Of a DNA stretch of 51,694 bases, positions 14,810 to 23,033 are shown piece by piece (the stretch's first letter is position 1; the number at the start of each line of letters is the position of its first letter). The notes under the pieces were generated by a model that had not been told where the DNA came from, did not search any database, and was given only the letters and a program-made list of their open reading frames with translations. Source of the stretch: Planctomycetota bacterium (GTDB lineage: Bacteria; Planctomycetota; Brocadiia; Brocadiales; Scalinduaceae); NCBI GenBank assembly GCA_022570935.1, contig JACZYU010000002.1, positions 1-51,694 of the forward strand, in the 5' to 3' direction. The position numbers and the translations under genes are program-made.

Positions 14810-16912
14810 ATGGCAAAAAATATCTACCTGGCTTCCACAAGTTCAAAGTCCGGAAAAGGCGTAATCTGCATTGGCCTGATCAGCGCTCTCAGGGGCATGG
14901 TTACAAGTGTCGGTTATTTTAAGCCCATAGGCCAGAAATATGGCAAGAATGAAGATTACGATAAAGTATCAATAATGATTAAGGAGACACTCGGTATTGA
15001 AGACGAGTTGAAATACATAAACCCTGTCTCGATAAAAGAATTAAATCATTACATTGCAAATAATGATGAAGATGTATTCTTTCGTAAAATTCAAAGATCT
15101 TTCAGGAAAATAGAAAAGGATAAGGATATAGTTGTAATTGACGGCACTGACTATGTAGGGATGAAGTCAGCCTTTGAGTTTGATATAAATGCTGATATTG
15201 CGAATAACCTGAATGCAGGCATAATTCTTATTGAAGACGGGTATGGAAAATCGATGGATGAAATATCCTCCGGTGTGCTGACAGGAAAAGAATCATTTGA
15301 TGAACAGTCCTGCGATTTCCTGGGTGTTATTGTTAACAAAATAGAAACTGAAAGATTGGAAGAGGTTGATCGGGGTCTGAGGAAAATACTTAAGAAGAGG
15401 AAAATAGATTATTTGGGTACTGTTCCATACGATTCAATTTTAGCAAAACCACGTTTATATGATATCTCCAGGAGCCTGGACGCTGAAGTTTTGTTTGGGC
15501 AGGGTCATCTTTCGAACATAGCAGTTGAGATAATAATTGCCTCTATGGGTTTTGAAAATGCTTTAAAATATATTCATGACGGAACGCTCATCATTACCGG
15601 AGGCGACAGGAACGAGATCCTTCTTGGCTGTATAACATCCTTAATCTCTCCATCCTACCCGAATATATCCGGTATAGTTTTAACAGGAGGCCTTTTGCCG
15701 AATGATAACATAATGAAGCTGATTGAAAGTTTATCCGAATTACCGATTCCCATTCTCAGTGCTCAGTGCAACACAATAGAAACTGTGAATAAAATCAACT
15801 CTCTTGTTGTACACGTATCTTCAAACGATACCCAGAAGATTGATATTGTAAAATCTTCGATCTACCGGCATGTTGATTGTGAAAAGATAAACGAAAAACT
15901 GAAACTGGAAAAGGTTAGAAAACGAACTCCCGAGATATTCAAATACGAAATATTAGAGAGGGCGCGTTCGAAAAAGAAGTGTATAGTCCTTCCGGAGGGA
16001 GAAGAAGAGAGGACTTTGAAGGCTGCTGAATGGATAAGAAACAGAGAAATCGCTGACTTGATACTCCTTGGTGATAAGGATCAAATTGCAAGAAAAGCCG
16101 CTGCGTTGGGTTTAAAACTGGACGACGGAATTGACATCATAAACCCCACTGAATCTCAAAAGTTTGAGGATTATGTTAATACTTATTTTGAACTGAGAAA
16201 ACATAAAAATTACCCAATGGACGTCGCACAGGATCGAATGCGTGACACAATCTACTACGGCACCATGATGATATACAAGGGAGATGCCGATGGGCTGGTT
16301 TCCGGCGCCGTTCACACAACACAGCACACAATAAGGCCGGCGTTTGAAATAGTTAAGACAAAGCCAGGTATTAAAAGCGCATCCAGCATATTCCTCATGT
16401 GCCTGAAAGACAGGGTGCTTGTGTATGGAGATTGCGCAATCATTCCTGATCCTACTGTAGAACAGCTCTCTGATATTGCTATTACAAGTGCCGATACAGC
16501 CAGAAATTTTGGCATAGACCCATACATTGCCATGCTCTCATATTCCACCGGCAAGTCAGGTAAGGGGCCGGAAGTTGATAAGGTGAGAGAGGCGACCGGA
16601 ATGGCAAAGAGCAAGAGGCCTGACCTGCTTATTGAGGGCCCGATACAGTACGATGCAGCAGTTGATCCGGATGTGGCCAGGATCAAACTTCCCGACAGCA
16701 AAGTAGCAGGCAGGGCAACGGTCTTAATCTTTCCTGATCTCAATACAGGCAATAATACCTATAAAGCCGTGCAGAGATCTTCCGGGGCAATTGCCATAGG
16801 CCCGGTGCTACAGGGACTCAAGAAACCCGTAAACGACCTCAGCAGAGGGTGCACAGTTGAAGACATCGTTTACACCATAGCCATAACGGCAATACAGGCA
16901 CAGGGGGAGTAG
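14810..16912 (+). CDS. pta: Phosphate acetyltransferase, long three-domain form
   Basis: The protein has 700 residues, the size of the Escherichia-type enzyme. The N-terminal ~210 residues are a P-loop-like dethiobiotin-synthetase-type domain (STSSKSGKGVICIGL). A DRTGG domain follows (TLIITGGDRNEILLG). The C-terminal ~320 residues are the catalytic PTA_PTB domain (CIVLPEGEEERTLKAAEWI, YYGTMMIYKGDADGLVSGAVHTT, YGDCAIIPDPT, KLPDSKVAGRATVLIFPDLNTGN). It converts acetyl-CoA and phosphate to acetyl phosphate. GGAGCGG lies just before the ATG. Its last codons lie within a 35-bp repeat that recurs 6.1 kb downstream. Confidence 0.96.
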   Translation: MAKNIYLASTSSKSGKGVICIGLISALRGMVTSVGYFKPIGQKYGKNEDYDKVSIMIKETLGIEDELKYINPVSIKELNHYIANNDEDVFFRKIQRSFRKIEKDKDIVVIDGTDYVGMKSAFEFDINADIANNLNAGIILIEDGYGKSMDEISSGVLTGKESFDEQSCDFLGVIVNKIETERLEEVDRGLRKILKKRKIDYLGTVPYDSILAKPRLYDISRSLDAEVLFGQGHLSNIAVEIIIASMGFENALKYIHDGTLIITGGDRNEILLGCITSLISPSYPNISGIVLTGGLLPNDNIMKLIESLSELPIPILSAQCNTIETVNKINSLVVHVSSNDTQKIDIVKSSIYRHVDCEKINEKLKLEKVRKRTPEIFKYEILERARSKKKCIVLPEGEEERTLKAAEWIRNREIADLILLGDKDQIARKAAALGLKLDDGIDIINPTESQKFEDYVNTYFELRKHKNYPMDVAQDRMRDTIYYGTMMIYKGDADGLVSGAVHTTQHTIRPAFEIVKTKPGIKSASSIFLMCLKDRVLVYGDCAIIPDPTVEQLSDIAITSADTARNFGIDPYIAMLSYSTGKSGKGPEVDKVREATGMAKSKRPDLLIEGPIQYDAAVDPDVARIKLPDSKVAGRATVLIFPDLNTGNNTYKAVQRSSGAIAIGPVLQGLKKPVNDLSRGCTVEDIVYTIAITAIQAQGE

Positions 16913-16915
16913 GCA
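16881..16915 (+). repeat. 35-bp direct repeat at the pta 3' end (att-like, left)
   Basis: This stretch starts CCATAACGGCAATACAGGCA, includes the pta stop codon and ends AGTAGGCA. It recurs without a mismatch at 23034-23068. Flanking bases differ on both sides. The two copies bracket the retroelement island. Confidence 0.9.
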
Positions 16916-17045
16916 TTGCCATATGATCGATTCCTGGTCAGAAAAGAGGTATTTTCTTAGTCAATGACCGCTGGCATAGCCTTATTTAGTCACACCAGCA
17001 TAGCTGGTGGTAGATTAATTATACGCCTTTCTATAAACTTCGTAT

Positions 17046-17074
17046 TTGACCTAATTTGGCTTATTTGTTATATT
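17046..17074 (+). promoter_or_regulatory. Predicted sigma-70 promoter of the AbrB-like gene
   Basis: TTGACC, a 17-base spacer and TATATT, followed 41 bases later by the GTG start with AGGGAG in front of it. Confidence 0.5.
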
Positions 17075-17114
17075 CTTTATAAAGATTTTTCTTTAGATTT
17101 AGGGAGATTTTAAA

Positions 17115-17375
17115 GTGAGCGTAGCAACAGTTAAAATGTCTTCAAAAGGACAAATAGTTATCCCTCAAGAAATCCGGAATGAACTTCACGCCTCCGGAGG
17201 AACTATTTTTGCAGTTATTGGGAGTAAAGATAGTGTTGTATTAAAGAAGGTAGAAGCACCATCAAAAGAAGATTTGATAAAGGAATTGGGTACCTTTGCA
17301 AAAGATGGTATGAAGCGACTGAAAGCTAAAGGTGTTAAAGTATCTGACATACCGGCAATTTATCACCATGTCTAA
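17115..17375 (+). CDS. AbrB/MazE/SpoVT-family antitoxin-like protein
   Basis: The protein has 86 residues and a GTG start. The N-terminal swapped-hairpin DNA-binding motif is clear: VKMSSKGQIVIPQEIRNEL, then GTIFAVIGSKDSVVLKKV. Such proteins are usually antitoxins of PIN-domain toxins, but no toxin follows. The C-terminus stops early relative to many relatives and overlaps 41 bp with the convergent HicB-like gene, so both tails may be junction products. Confidence 0.8.
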   Translation: MSVATVKMSSKGQIVIPQEIRNELHASGGTIFAVIGSKDSVVLKKVEAPSKEDLIKELGTFAKDGMKRLKAKGVKVSDIPAIYHHV

Positions 17376-17550
17376 TTTTTACAATCAACCATCCTTCAAG
17401 AGAAGATCTTAGCTCCTGCTGGCATTGATACAATGTTTCCCCAAAAGCGATTACGCCTGGGCATTGTGGAATCTTACCGGAAAAACTATCATCTTCTAAC
17501 TTATCATAAACCGCTTTACCCATTGATTTATTAATATATTGCGTGAGCAT
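17335..17550 (-). CDS. HicB-family antitoxin-like protein (orphan)
   Basis: The protein has 71 residues. The HicB partial RNase H fold is recognisable: MLTQYINKSMGKAVYDKL, then GKIPQCPGVIAFGETLYQCQQEL, then LPV near the end. No HicA gene adjoins it; a truncated HicA remnant is found 6 kb away at 23654-23791. The last residues (CQIL) differ from the usual IDGIDL ending and lie in the overlap with the AbrB-like gene. Confidence 0.7.
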   Translation of the reverse strand: MLTQYINKSMGKAVYDKLEDDSFSGKIPQCPGVIAFGETLYQCQQELRSSLEGWLIVKIRHGDKLPVCQIL

Positions 17551-17887
17551 ACTAAACCTCCTTGTAGAAAAGTAATAGAGTAATCGTATTATACAAGTAA
17601 GAGTATATTCTTCTATACATTTTTATATAACCCAAATTCCTGATTTTCATGCTTTCCTTAGAGGCTATTTGAAATGTTTTTACTTCGTTCCAGTATTATA
17701 CTACCCGTTGATGCTACAGATTCAAAGCAGTCATCGCTTTTTCAACAATCTCTAATCGTAAAGGTTTTTACCATAGATTACATTTTGTCTATCCCACATA
17801 ATTTGTTATTAATTGAAATATAAAGGTATTACTCTCTGCTTTTTGTTTTTTCTTGAACCCTTAATAGATTTTACAAATTTAATTTCG

Positions 17888-17902
17888 ACCGCCTTCGGCG
17901 GT
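17888..17902. promoter_or_regulatory. Hairpin downstream of the DGR variable repeat
   Basis: ACCGCC-TTC-GGCGGT is a perfect 6-bp stem, 68 bp beyond the variable repeat on the 3' side of the target gene. It lacks a following T run, so a simple terminator is doubtful. DGR target sites are known to use a hairpin or cruciform 3' of the variable repeat, though usually closer. The rest of 17551-17959 is AT-rich with no gene seen. Confidence 0.4.
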
Positions 17903-17959
17903 AAATAAAAAAATTAAAAGTTTAAAAGACAAAAAAACAGAGGGCAAAAGTGTAAAAGA

Positions 17960-20749
17960 CTAAAGTTTAAGAGTCCTGGCACAACGAAAACCCATGCTGA
18001 AGAACCTGATACACGGTCCGAAGAGGTGGCGATACGCGCACCGGCAGAAGTAACTAATGCAGTCCCACGAGCCGCCGCGCAAAACAAAAGTATCTTTGTC
18101 CTTGTCATAGCGGCTACTCGTCCACTCCCACACATTACCACTCAGGTCTGAAATTCCTTCCTGTGTGTTTCCCTCCCTGAATACACCTACAGGTGAAGTC
18201 TTATTGATTTCAATTTCACCATTATTGCACTTGTTCTTATCCCATTCATTACTCCAGGGATATTCCCTTCTTTCATGACCGGATGCCGCTGCTTCCCATT
18301 CGCTTTCATCGAGGAGCCTGTATTCATATTCGTCTTTCGCCTCAGCGCTCAGCCATCTTGTAAACGCATACGCCTCATACCATGAGACTCCAACAACAGG
18401 GGCATTCGGACATTTCCACTTGCGGTCATTCCAATATTCCGGTAGTTCTGATTTATTTTCATAGAGCCACTTCTTTCCCTCCTCGCTCCAGTACTCTCCA
18501 TTTTTGCATCCACCGGCCTTAATAAACTCTCCGAACCAACTGTTTGTAACAGGGAACTTTCCTATCTCAAATGGCTTGATATCGGCTTTACCGGTACTCA
18601 ACGTATAAGCTCCTCCTGCAACCTTTATAAATTCCTTTAGGTTCCTTGTGTCACCAAGCCAGCCAAGGATTTCTCCTACCGCAACTCTATCTTTTACCGG
18701 AACATCTTCATCGATAACTTTTCTCATCTCTCTTATTAGATTGTCGCATAAACCTTCGTCTATATTATCAATGCTTGTGTCTAGCGCACATTCTCCTGCA
18801 AGGATAAGGTTTTGAAAAGCGTCCTGGTCTTTTTCGAAAACATCCTTTATAAAATTACTGGCGGCCTTTCTTTTAAGGGATGTGACTGTCAGCAGTACAA
18901 CCTCTTTCCACTCAGGTTTAAAAAGATTATCTCCTAATTCTTCAATAATATCGTCACTTAAGTCTGTCACGTTTCTTGCGGCAAGGTATTCCTTAAATGT
19001 TAAATGAATAAAACCGTATGTCCCGGGTGTAACCTCTTGCAGAATGCCACTTCTCTCTTTCATTATTAGTATGAAATCTCCTGCCTGTTCCTTTGAAAGG
19101 AGTAAATCTTTGTTTCTTAAATCAAATTTCTTTGTAAGCTCTTCTTTCAGTGTCTCGTAATCTATATCAGGCTGGGCTTTTACGTGCATATCAAAGGCAA
19201 TTGGCCCCAGGTAATAAACTATAAAATCCTCTGTAATATTTTTTTTACCAAGCTTAAATCCTCGTTTTTCAGATTCATATAGACTTCTCAGGTTTTCCCA
19301 GGATCCTGATAGCATCCTTAAGCATTTTGCGTAGAGGTCAGCTCTATCTTTGGGTAATTCACCTCCCTCGTGTTCGATCAGCGCAAGTATTGTCAGCATT
19401 AATGGATTGGTTGCTATATTGAAGATGTTTCTATCGTTTTTAACAACTGACATCATTTTTTTTAAGTTTCCCCTGGCTTCGGTTTCAGCTGTTTCGACTC
19501 GTTTATTTATTTCTCTTTCATAGCACAAATACCATTTAGAGAAAAAGACCTCTATCTCGTCAATATCAAAGGGGTGTATTATATAGAGGGAGAAATCAGT
19601 ATCCTTTATTTTTTCGAACCTGCTGGTCATGGTATAACTCGCGGTCCTACAAGTCACTAAAAACTTATTGTCAGAGAAATCATCATACCCTATAAAATTG
19701 CTTATATCGGAAACCATTTTTTTTCTTGCTGTCTCATTCGTTACTTCGTCAAGGCCGTCAAGAAGGACTAACGCGCTATTGCTTCTTAATGCTTTTTCAA
19801 AAAGAGGTGCTAAATTTGGCAGTCCCTGACTTTTAAAGTATAAAGGGATAAATTCATTAAGGGACAGGTTTGTTAAACTATCTTTTTTGCATTCTTCCGC
19901 GTAAGCGGCTATAGGAAATAGTATGGGCAGTAACTCTCTATTCTCAGAAATTTCCAATCTTTCATTCTCTTTTCCATCAATAAACGCCAAGGCTATATAT
20001 TTTAAAAGTGTGCTCTTGCCAGAACCAGGGTCTCCGGTTATTACTGAGTATTTAGAATCCAATATATTGGATATTTTTACAGAGTCTTCTTTGAGGCGTT
20101 CAATTAACTCTGCCTTTTCCACGAGTTCCTTTTTCTTTAAATATTCCATTTTGTCCCTGAAAATTTCTTTTGTTAATGTCAGCTTGGTATAAATATCCTT
20201 TAACGAAAAAGAGATCAATTTGCCTTCACTTAATCCTTTAAAACTCAGATGGCTATATTTTTCCTTAATATAGTTAAAGTATTTTCTCTTTAGAAAATCC
20301 AAATCAGGCTTTTCTTCTGTAAGCCGATTCAAAATCCTCTTCATCAATTGAAGATTCATGAATGGGATCAGTTTTTCAGAGGATTCAGCTGTGAGCGTAA
20401 AACCTTCTAAAAAGTAAGTTGTGGCAGTTTTTAAGTTGAAGCCCCTAATAGTATTTATATCGATGCCCGCGTTAGCAAGGACGCCTTCAATATGCCTGGT
20501 GTCTTCTGATAGTGAAGGTTCTTTAACAATTTCAACTAACAAAGATTTTATTTCTTCACAATCCAGCAATTTCTGAAGATAGTCTTTGTCAACATCCTCA
20601 TCATTAAAGCTGTTTGAAAAAAATCTTATACCTTCAGCAAAAGCGCTATCTAATGATGCTTTAATACCGTCTGTGTCTTTCTTGCCTGTAGAAGTGAGGA
20701 ATTTTGTTGCTAAATTCGCGGATAAGGCGACTATAAACCCTTCAATCAT
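17960..20749 (-). CDS. NACHT NTPase with C-terminal FGE-sulfatase/C-type-lectin-fold domain; DGR target
   Basis: The protein has 929 residues. Residues ~1-225 are helical with no effector domain I recognise. A NACHT domain follows: Walker A GDPGSGKST (239-247), Walker B LVLLDGLDEV (about 327-336), then a helical region with FIHLTFKEYLAAR. From about residue 700 comes a formylglycine-generating-enzyme-like domain (FEIGKFPVTNSWFGEFIKAG, PVVGVSWYEAYAFTRWLS, YRLLDESEWEAAA, ISDLSGNVWEWTSSRY). It ends in RGGSW...CRCAYR...GFRCA (891-925), the classic position of DGR-diversified residues. By analogy with NLR-like STAND proteins, the C-terminal domain should be the ligand sensor and the NACHT module the switch. 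What the N-terminus does is unknown. No transmembrane segment or signal peptide is evident. The start is ATG at 20749. Confidence 0.93.
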   Translation of the reverse strand: MIEGFIVALSANLATKFLTSTGKKDTDGIKASLDSAFAEGIRFFSNSFNDEDVDKDYLQKLLDCEEIKSLLVEIVKEPSLSEDTRHIEGVLANAGIDINTIRGFNLKTATTYFLEGFTLTAESSEKLIPFMNLQLMKRILNRLTEEKPDLDFLKRKYFNYIKEKYSHLSFKGLSEGKLISFSLKDIYTKLTLTKEIFRDKMEYLKKKELVEKAELIERLKEDSVKISNILDSKYSVITGDPGSGKSTLLKYIALAFIDGKENERLEISENRELLPILFPIAAYAEECKKDSLTNLSLNEFIPLYFKSQGLPNLAPLFEKALRSNSALVLLDGLDEVTNETARKKMVSDISNFIGYDDFSDNKFLVTCRTASYTMTSRFEKIKDTDFSLYIIHPFDIDEIEVFFSKWYLCYEREINKRVETAETEARGNLKKMMSVVKNDRNIFNIATNPLMLTILALIEHEGGELPKDRADLYAKCLRMLSGSWENLRSLYESEKRGFKLGKKNITEDFIVYYLGPIAFDMHVKAQPDIDYETLKEELTKKFDLRNKDLLLSKEQAGDFILIMKERSGILQEVTPGTYGFIHLTFKEYLAARNVTDLSDDIIEELGDNLFKPEWKEVVLLTVTSLKRKAASNFIKDVFEKDQDAFQNLILAGECALDTSIDNIDEGLCDNLIREMRKVIDEDVPVKDRVAVGEILGWLGDTRNLKEFIKVAGGAYTLSTGKADIKPFEIGKFPVTNSWFGEFIKAGGCKNGEYWSEEGKKWLYENKSELPEYWNDRKWKCPNAPVVGVSWYEAYAFTRWLSAEAKDEYEYRLLDESEWEAAASGHERREYPWSNEWDKNKCNNGEIEINKTSPVGVFREGNTQEGISDLSGNVWEWTSSRYDKDKDTFVLRGGSWDCISYFCRCAYRHLFGPCIRFFSMGFRCARTLKL
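17971..18088 (-). repeat. DGR variable repeat (VR)
   Basis: These 118 bp align without gaps to 20953-21070. On the coding strand 22 positions differ. Twenty-one are at template adenines; the other is a C-to-G change at 17975. The last variable codon is followed by 17 identical bases (GGTTTTCGTTGTGCCAG), the likely initiation-of-mutagenic-homing site. Fourteen residues are changed in the diversified window of the target protein. Confidence 0.95.
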
Positions 20750-20929
20750 TTAGTACTCCATTATGAAATTGTAGTTTGCTGCCCGGGGGTTTTCAGCTCG
20801 CTTACTAACCCCTGAGTAGCAGTTTAATAATTTGTTCGTATACCATCAGGTATACGACACGGGAGCCGGGTCTGGACTCTATTATTGCACACTCCCTTTC
20901 TCCGTGAAGAAAAGGACTCCGGCTTTCGC

Positions 20930-20946
20930 GCGGGTGATTATCCCGC
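20930..20946. promoter_or_regulatory. Short hairpin flanking the template repeat
   Basis: GCGGG-TGATTAT-CCCGC lies 7 bp beyond the 3' side of the template repeat (minus-strand sense). It could structure the template RNA or end it. This is an inference only. Confidence 0.35.
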
Positions 20947-20952
20947 ATGATA

Positions 20953-21070
20953 GAGTGCTGGCACAACGAAAACCTATGTTGTTGTTCCTGATATTCGGTT
21001 CGTTGTTGTTGCGATACGCGCACCGGCAGTTGTTACTATTGTTGTTCCACGAGCCGCCGCGCAAAACAAA
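20953..21070 (-). ncRNA. DGR template repeat (TR) within a non-coding template RNA
   Basis: On the minus strand this is rich in AAC codons and has 34 adenines. Its conceptual translation reads [20 protein letters not shown] and onward, a normal sign of a DGR template. It starts 37 bp after the reverse transcriptase stop codon and lies 203 bp before the target gene. The open frame across it is a by-product of similarity to the target, so it is not annotated as a gene. The template RNA is copied by the reverse transcriptase with adenine-specific errors and the cDNA replaces the variable repeat. Confidence 0.95.
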
Positions 21071-21107
21071 TTCGACCCTGCCCCTTTACAACATCATAGG
21101 TTTAAAA

Positions 21108-22169
21108 TCAATTTAAGGTTTTGGTAAATACGGTGTTCCGGAATATCTCTTTTCTCAGTTGATAGCTGTCCGCATGTTTAACATGTCCAATCCAGCTCTG
21201 TATAGAATTGTTAATTTCAGGTATTCTGATATTTCCGTTTTTATACTCTTCTGTCATATCCCTTAATTTCCTTCTATATCTCTTTACAATACTTTTTCTG
21301 ACACGTACGTAATCGGGATATATTCTGTATCCGAGGAAATCTACACCATCTGTTGTCCTGAAAACCCTGCTTTTGTTTTCATGTAAACGCAATCTTAATG
21401 TCATAAGGTATTTTTTGATTTCACATTTGATCTCGTTTAACCATACCTTGGAATTTCCAAAAATAACAAAATCATCGCAGTAACGTATGTAAAACCTGGC
21501 AGTTAATTCTTCTTTGATAAAATGATCAAAGTCGTTCAGATACAAGTTGGCAAAAAACTGACTTGTAAGATTGCCCATTGGTAGGCCTTTTTTCCGGTAA
21601 AGGGGAGTAAAAAGGTCATCACCTTCAAAATACGTTAACTCTCTACCGCTTTGCCTTGAATCGATTATTTGCTTTACAAGCCACATGGTGTTTTTACACT
21701 TTATCTTTTTTTGGACTTTATTCAATAGAATTTCCTGATCAACATTTTCAAAATATTTTCTTACATCACACTTGAGTACGTATTTATTCTTTTTTTGAAA
21801 TTCCTTATAGCGTTGAACAGCTTTATGTGTGCCTCTGCCTTTTAAACATGCGTATGTATCATAGATAAATGATTTTCCTATAGTTGGTTCGATAATGTTT
21901 ATGAGCGTGTGGTGTATGACCCTGTCGAAGTATGGCGCTGCGCTTATAATTCGTTTCTTAGGGTCATAGATATGGAAATCACAATAGGCGCCCGGTACAT
22001 AGGTTTTATTACTCAGGACTTCGATTATCTTCAGGAGATTACGCTCAAGATTGTACTCGAACAATGCTGTAGACGCCTTATATCTTTTCCCCCGTCTTGC
22101 CTTCTTTGACGCTTTCAGTATATTTTCGAAAGATATGATTCTCTCAAAAAGATTATTTTTCCTTTTCAT
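21108..22169 (-). CDS. DGR reverse transcriptase
   Basis: The protein has 353 residues, the usual DGR RT size, without maturase or endonuclease domains. Motifs: KCDVRKYFENVD (catalytic Asp near 135), GLPMGNLTSQFFANLYLNDFDHF (195 onward; the GxxxSQ form is typical of DGR enzymes as opposed to QGxxxSP of group II introns), and YIRYCDDFVIFG, with YCDD at 230-233 in place of YADD. It overlaps the end of avd by 17 bp, so translation is coupled. It would copy the template RNA located immediately downstream, with errors at adenines. A retron RT is unlikely, because there is no msr/msd-like inverted structure and the TR/VR pair is explicit. Confidence 0.95.
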   Translation of the reverse strand: MKRKNNLFERIISFENILKASKKARRGKRYKASTALFEYNLERNLLKIIEVLSNKTYVPGAYCDFHIYDPKKRIISAAPYFDRVIHHTLINIIEPTIGKSFIYDTYACLKGRGTHKAVQRYKEFQKKNKYVLKCDVRKYFENVDQEILLNKVQKKIKCKNTMWLVKQIIDSRQSGRELTYFEGDDLFTPLYRKKGLPMGNLTSQFFANLYLNDFDHFIKEELTARFYIRYCDDFVIFGNSKVWLNEIKCEIKKYLMTLRLRLHENKSRVFRTTDGVDFLGYRIYPDYVRVRKSIVKRYRRKLRDMTEEYKNGNIRIPEINNSIQSWIGHVKHADSYQLRKEIFRNTVFTKTLN

Positions 22170-22518
22170 CCTTTGATATCTGGTATTTCAACCAACCTCC
22201 AATTTCAGAGCCTATTTCATTGAGGCATTTTGAGACATACTCATATTTCTTTATACTGAGGTATTTCAGGTCATTAGTAAGCCGGATAAGATATCTGAGT
22301 TTTTCAATCTTGAGATTTGCTTTTTCCAGGGATGGAGCCTTGTCTCTTGTGTATATTGCCTGGATGATTAATTCCATAACGTCCAGAAGATTGGTTTCAA
22401 CCCGGTCCCCAAGAAGATACCTCTGGCTCTTTGGGAACTTTTCAAGCTGAGGTATTATCCAGAGGATCAGGTTGTAGGTTTTAGTCAGTGCGCTTACTTC
22501 CTTTTGTTCATTTGCCAT
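22153..22518 (-). CDS. avd: DGR accessory protein Avd (four-helix bundle)
   Basis: The protein has 121 residues, all helical in character. Family features: LTKTYNLILWIIPQLEKFPKSQRYLLGDRVE, then LLDVMELIIQAIYTRDKA, then LEKANLKIEKLRYLIRLTNDLKYLS and GSEIGGWLK. Avd forms a basic pentameric barrel that binds the RT and the template RNA. It is the first gene of the cassette avd-RT-TR-target, all on the minus strand. Its start lies only 2 bp from the start of an opposite small reading frame, so its promoter must lie within that frame. Confidence 0.93.
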   Translation of the reverse strand: MANEQKEVSALTKTYNLILWIIPQLEKFPKSQRYLLGDRVETNLLDVMELIIQAIYTRDKAPSLEKANLKIEKLRYLIRLTNDLKYLSIKKYEYVSKCLNEIGSEIGGWLKYQISKDEKEK

Positions 22519-22520
22519 TC

Positions 22521-22775
22521 ATGTATAACATCCCTGTAAAAATAAACATAAATTCAAGATTTGGTATAGTCTTTATACTGATAGAATCGAATGATGAAAT
22601 GATAAAACCACACATTATTAAAGTCAAGAGAAAGATAGTCAAAGAAGAACTTAAGATGCCATCATCAGCCTTTATTATTGACTCGTTTGGAACAATCCAT
22701 ACAATTAGAATTATATCAGCAAGGAATTTAACTAAGAAAGAGATAAAAGAGTTCAATAGGAGGTGGGTAAGATGA
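22521..22775 (+). pseudogene. Degenerate BrnT-like toxin remnant
   Basis: The 84-residue frame ends with HTIRIISARNLTKKEIKEFNRR, which is the conserved C-terminal motif of BrnT toxins. The N-terminal part does not resemble BrnT (the usual FEWD..K...N...HGV motif is absent). It is directly followed by an intact brnA overlapping its stop (ATGA). The likely story is that the 5' part was replaced when the adjoining DGR cassette was joined here. Confidence 0.5.
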
Positions 22776-22996
22776 GAAAAGAATATGATTTATCAAAATT
22801 AAGATTTAAAAAGAACCCTTACGCCAAAAGACTTAAAAAACAAATCACTATTAGATTAGACTCAGAGATCATTGATTATTTTAAAGGTATTGGCGAGGCA
22901 AATGATATCTCTTATCAATCATTAATCAATTTGTATCTTAGAGATTGTGTAAAAAGCGGAAAGAAACCTTTAACCAAGTGGGTTAAAGTATCTTAG
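22772..22996 (+). CDS. brnA: BrnA-family antitoxin
   Basis: The protein has 74 residues from the ATG at 22772, which has AGGAGGTGG at the right distance; a GTG 9 bases upstream is less likely. MRKEYDLSKLRFKKNPYAKRL followed by the ribbon-helix-helix KKQITIRLDSEIIDYFK and SYQSLINLYLRDC is the BrnA signature. It should bind BrnT and repress the operon. Its toxin appears broken, which leaves an orphan antitoxin. Confidence 0.88.
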   Translation: MRKEYDLSKLRFKKNPYAKRLKKQITIRLDSEIIDYFKGIGEANDISYQSLINLYLRDCVKSGKKPLTKWVKVS

Positions 22997-23033
22997 GGCG
23001 ATATCAGACATTCTACGTAAATATGAAAAAGAA

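Noticed and set aside
16312-16752. 146-residue minus-strand frame within pta
   Set aside because: Antisense shadow of the conserved catalytic domain of phosphate acetyltransferase.
20882-21064. Open frame on the minus strand starting MRGGSWNNN
   Set aside because: It is the DGR template repeat. The frame exists because the template mirrors the target gene; there is no separate start signal or full domain.
21108-22169. Retron or group II intron origin for this RT
   Set aside because: The GxxxSQ motif, small size, adjacent avd and explicit TR/VR pair identify a DGR. There are no intron domains V/VI or msr/msd structures.
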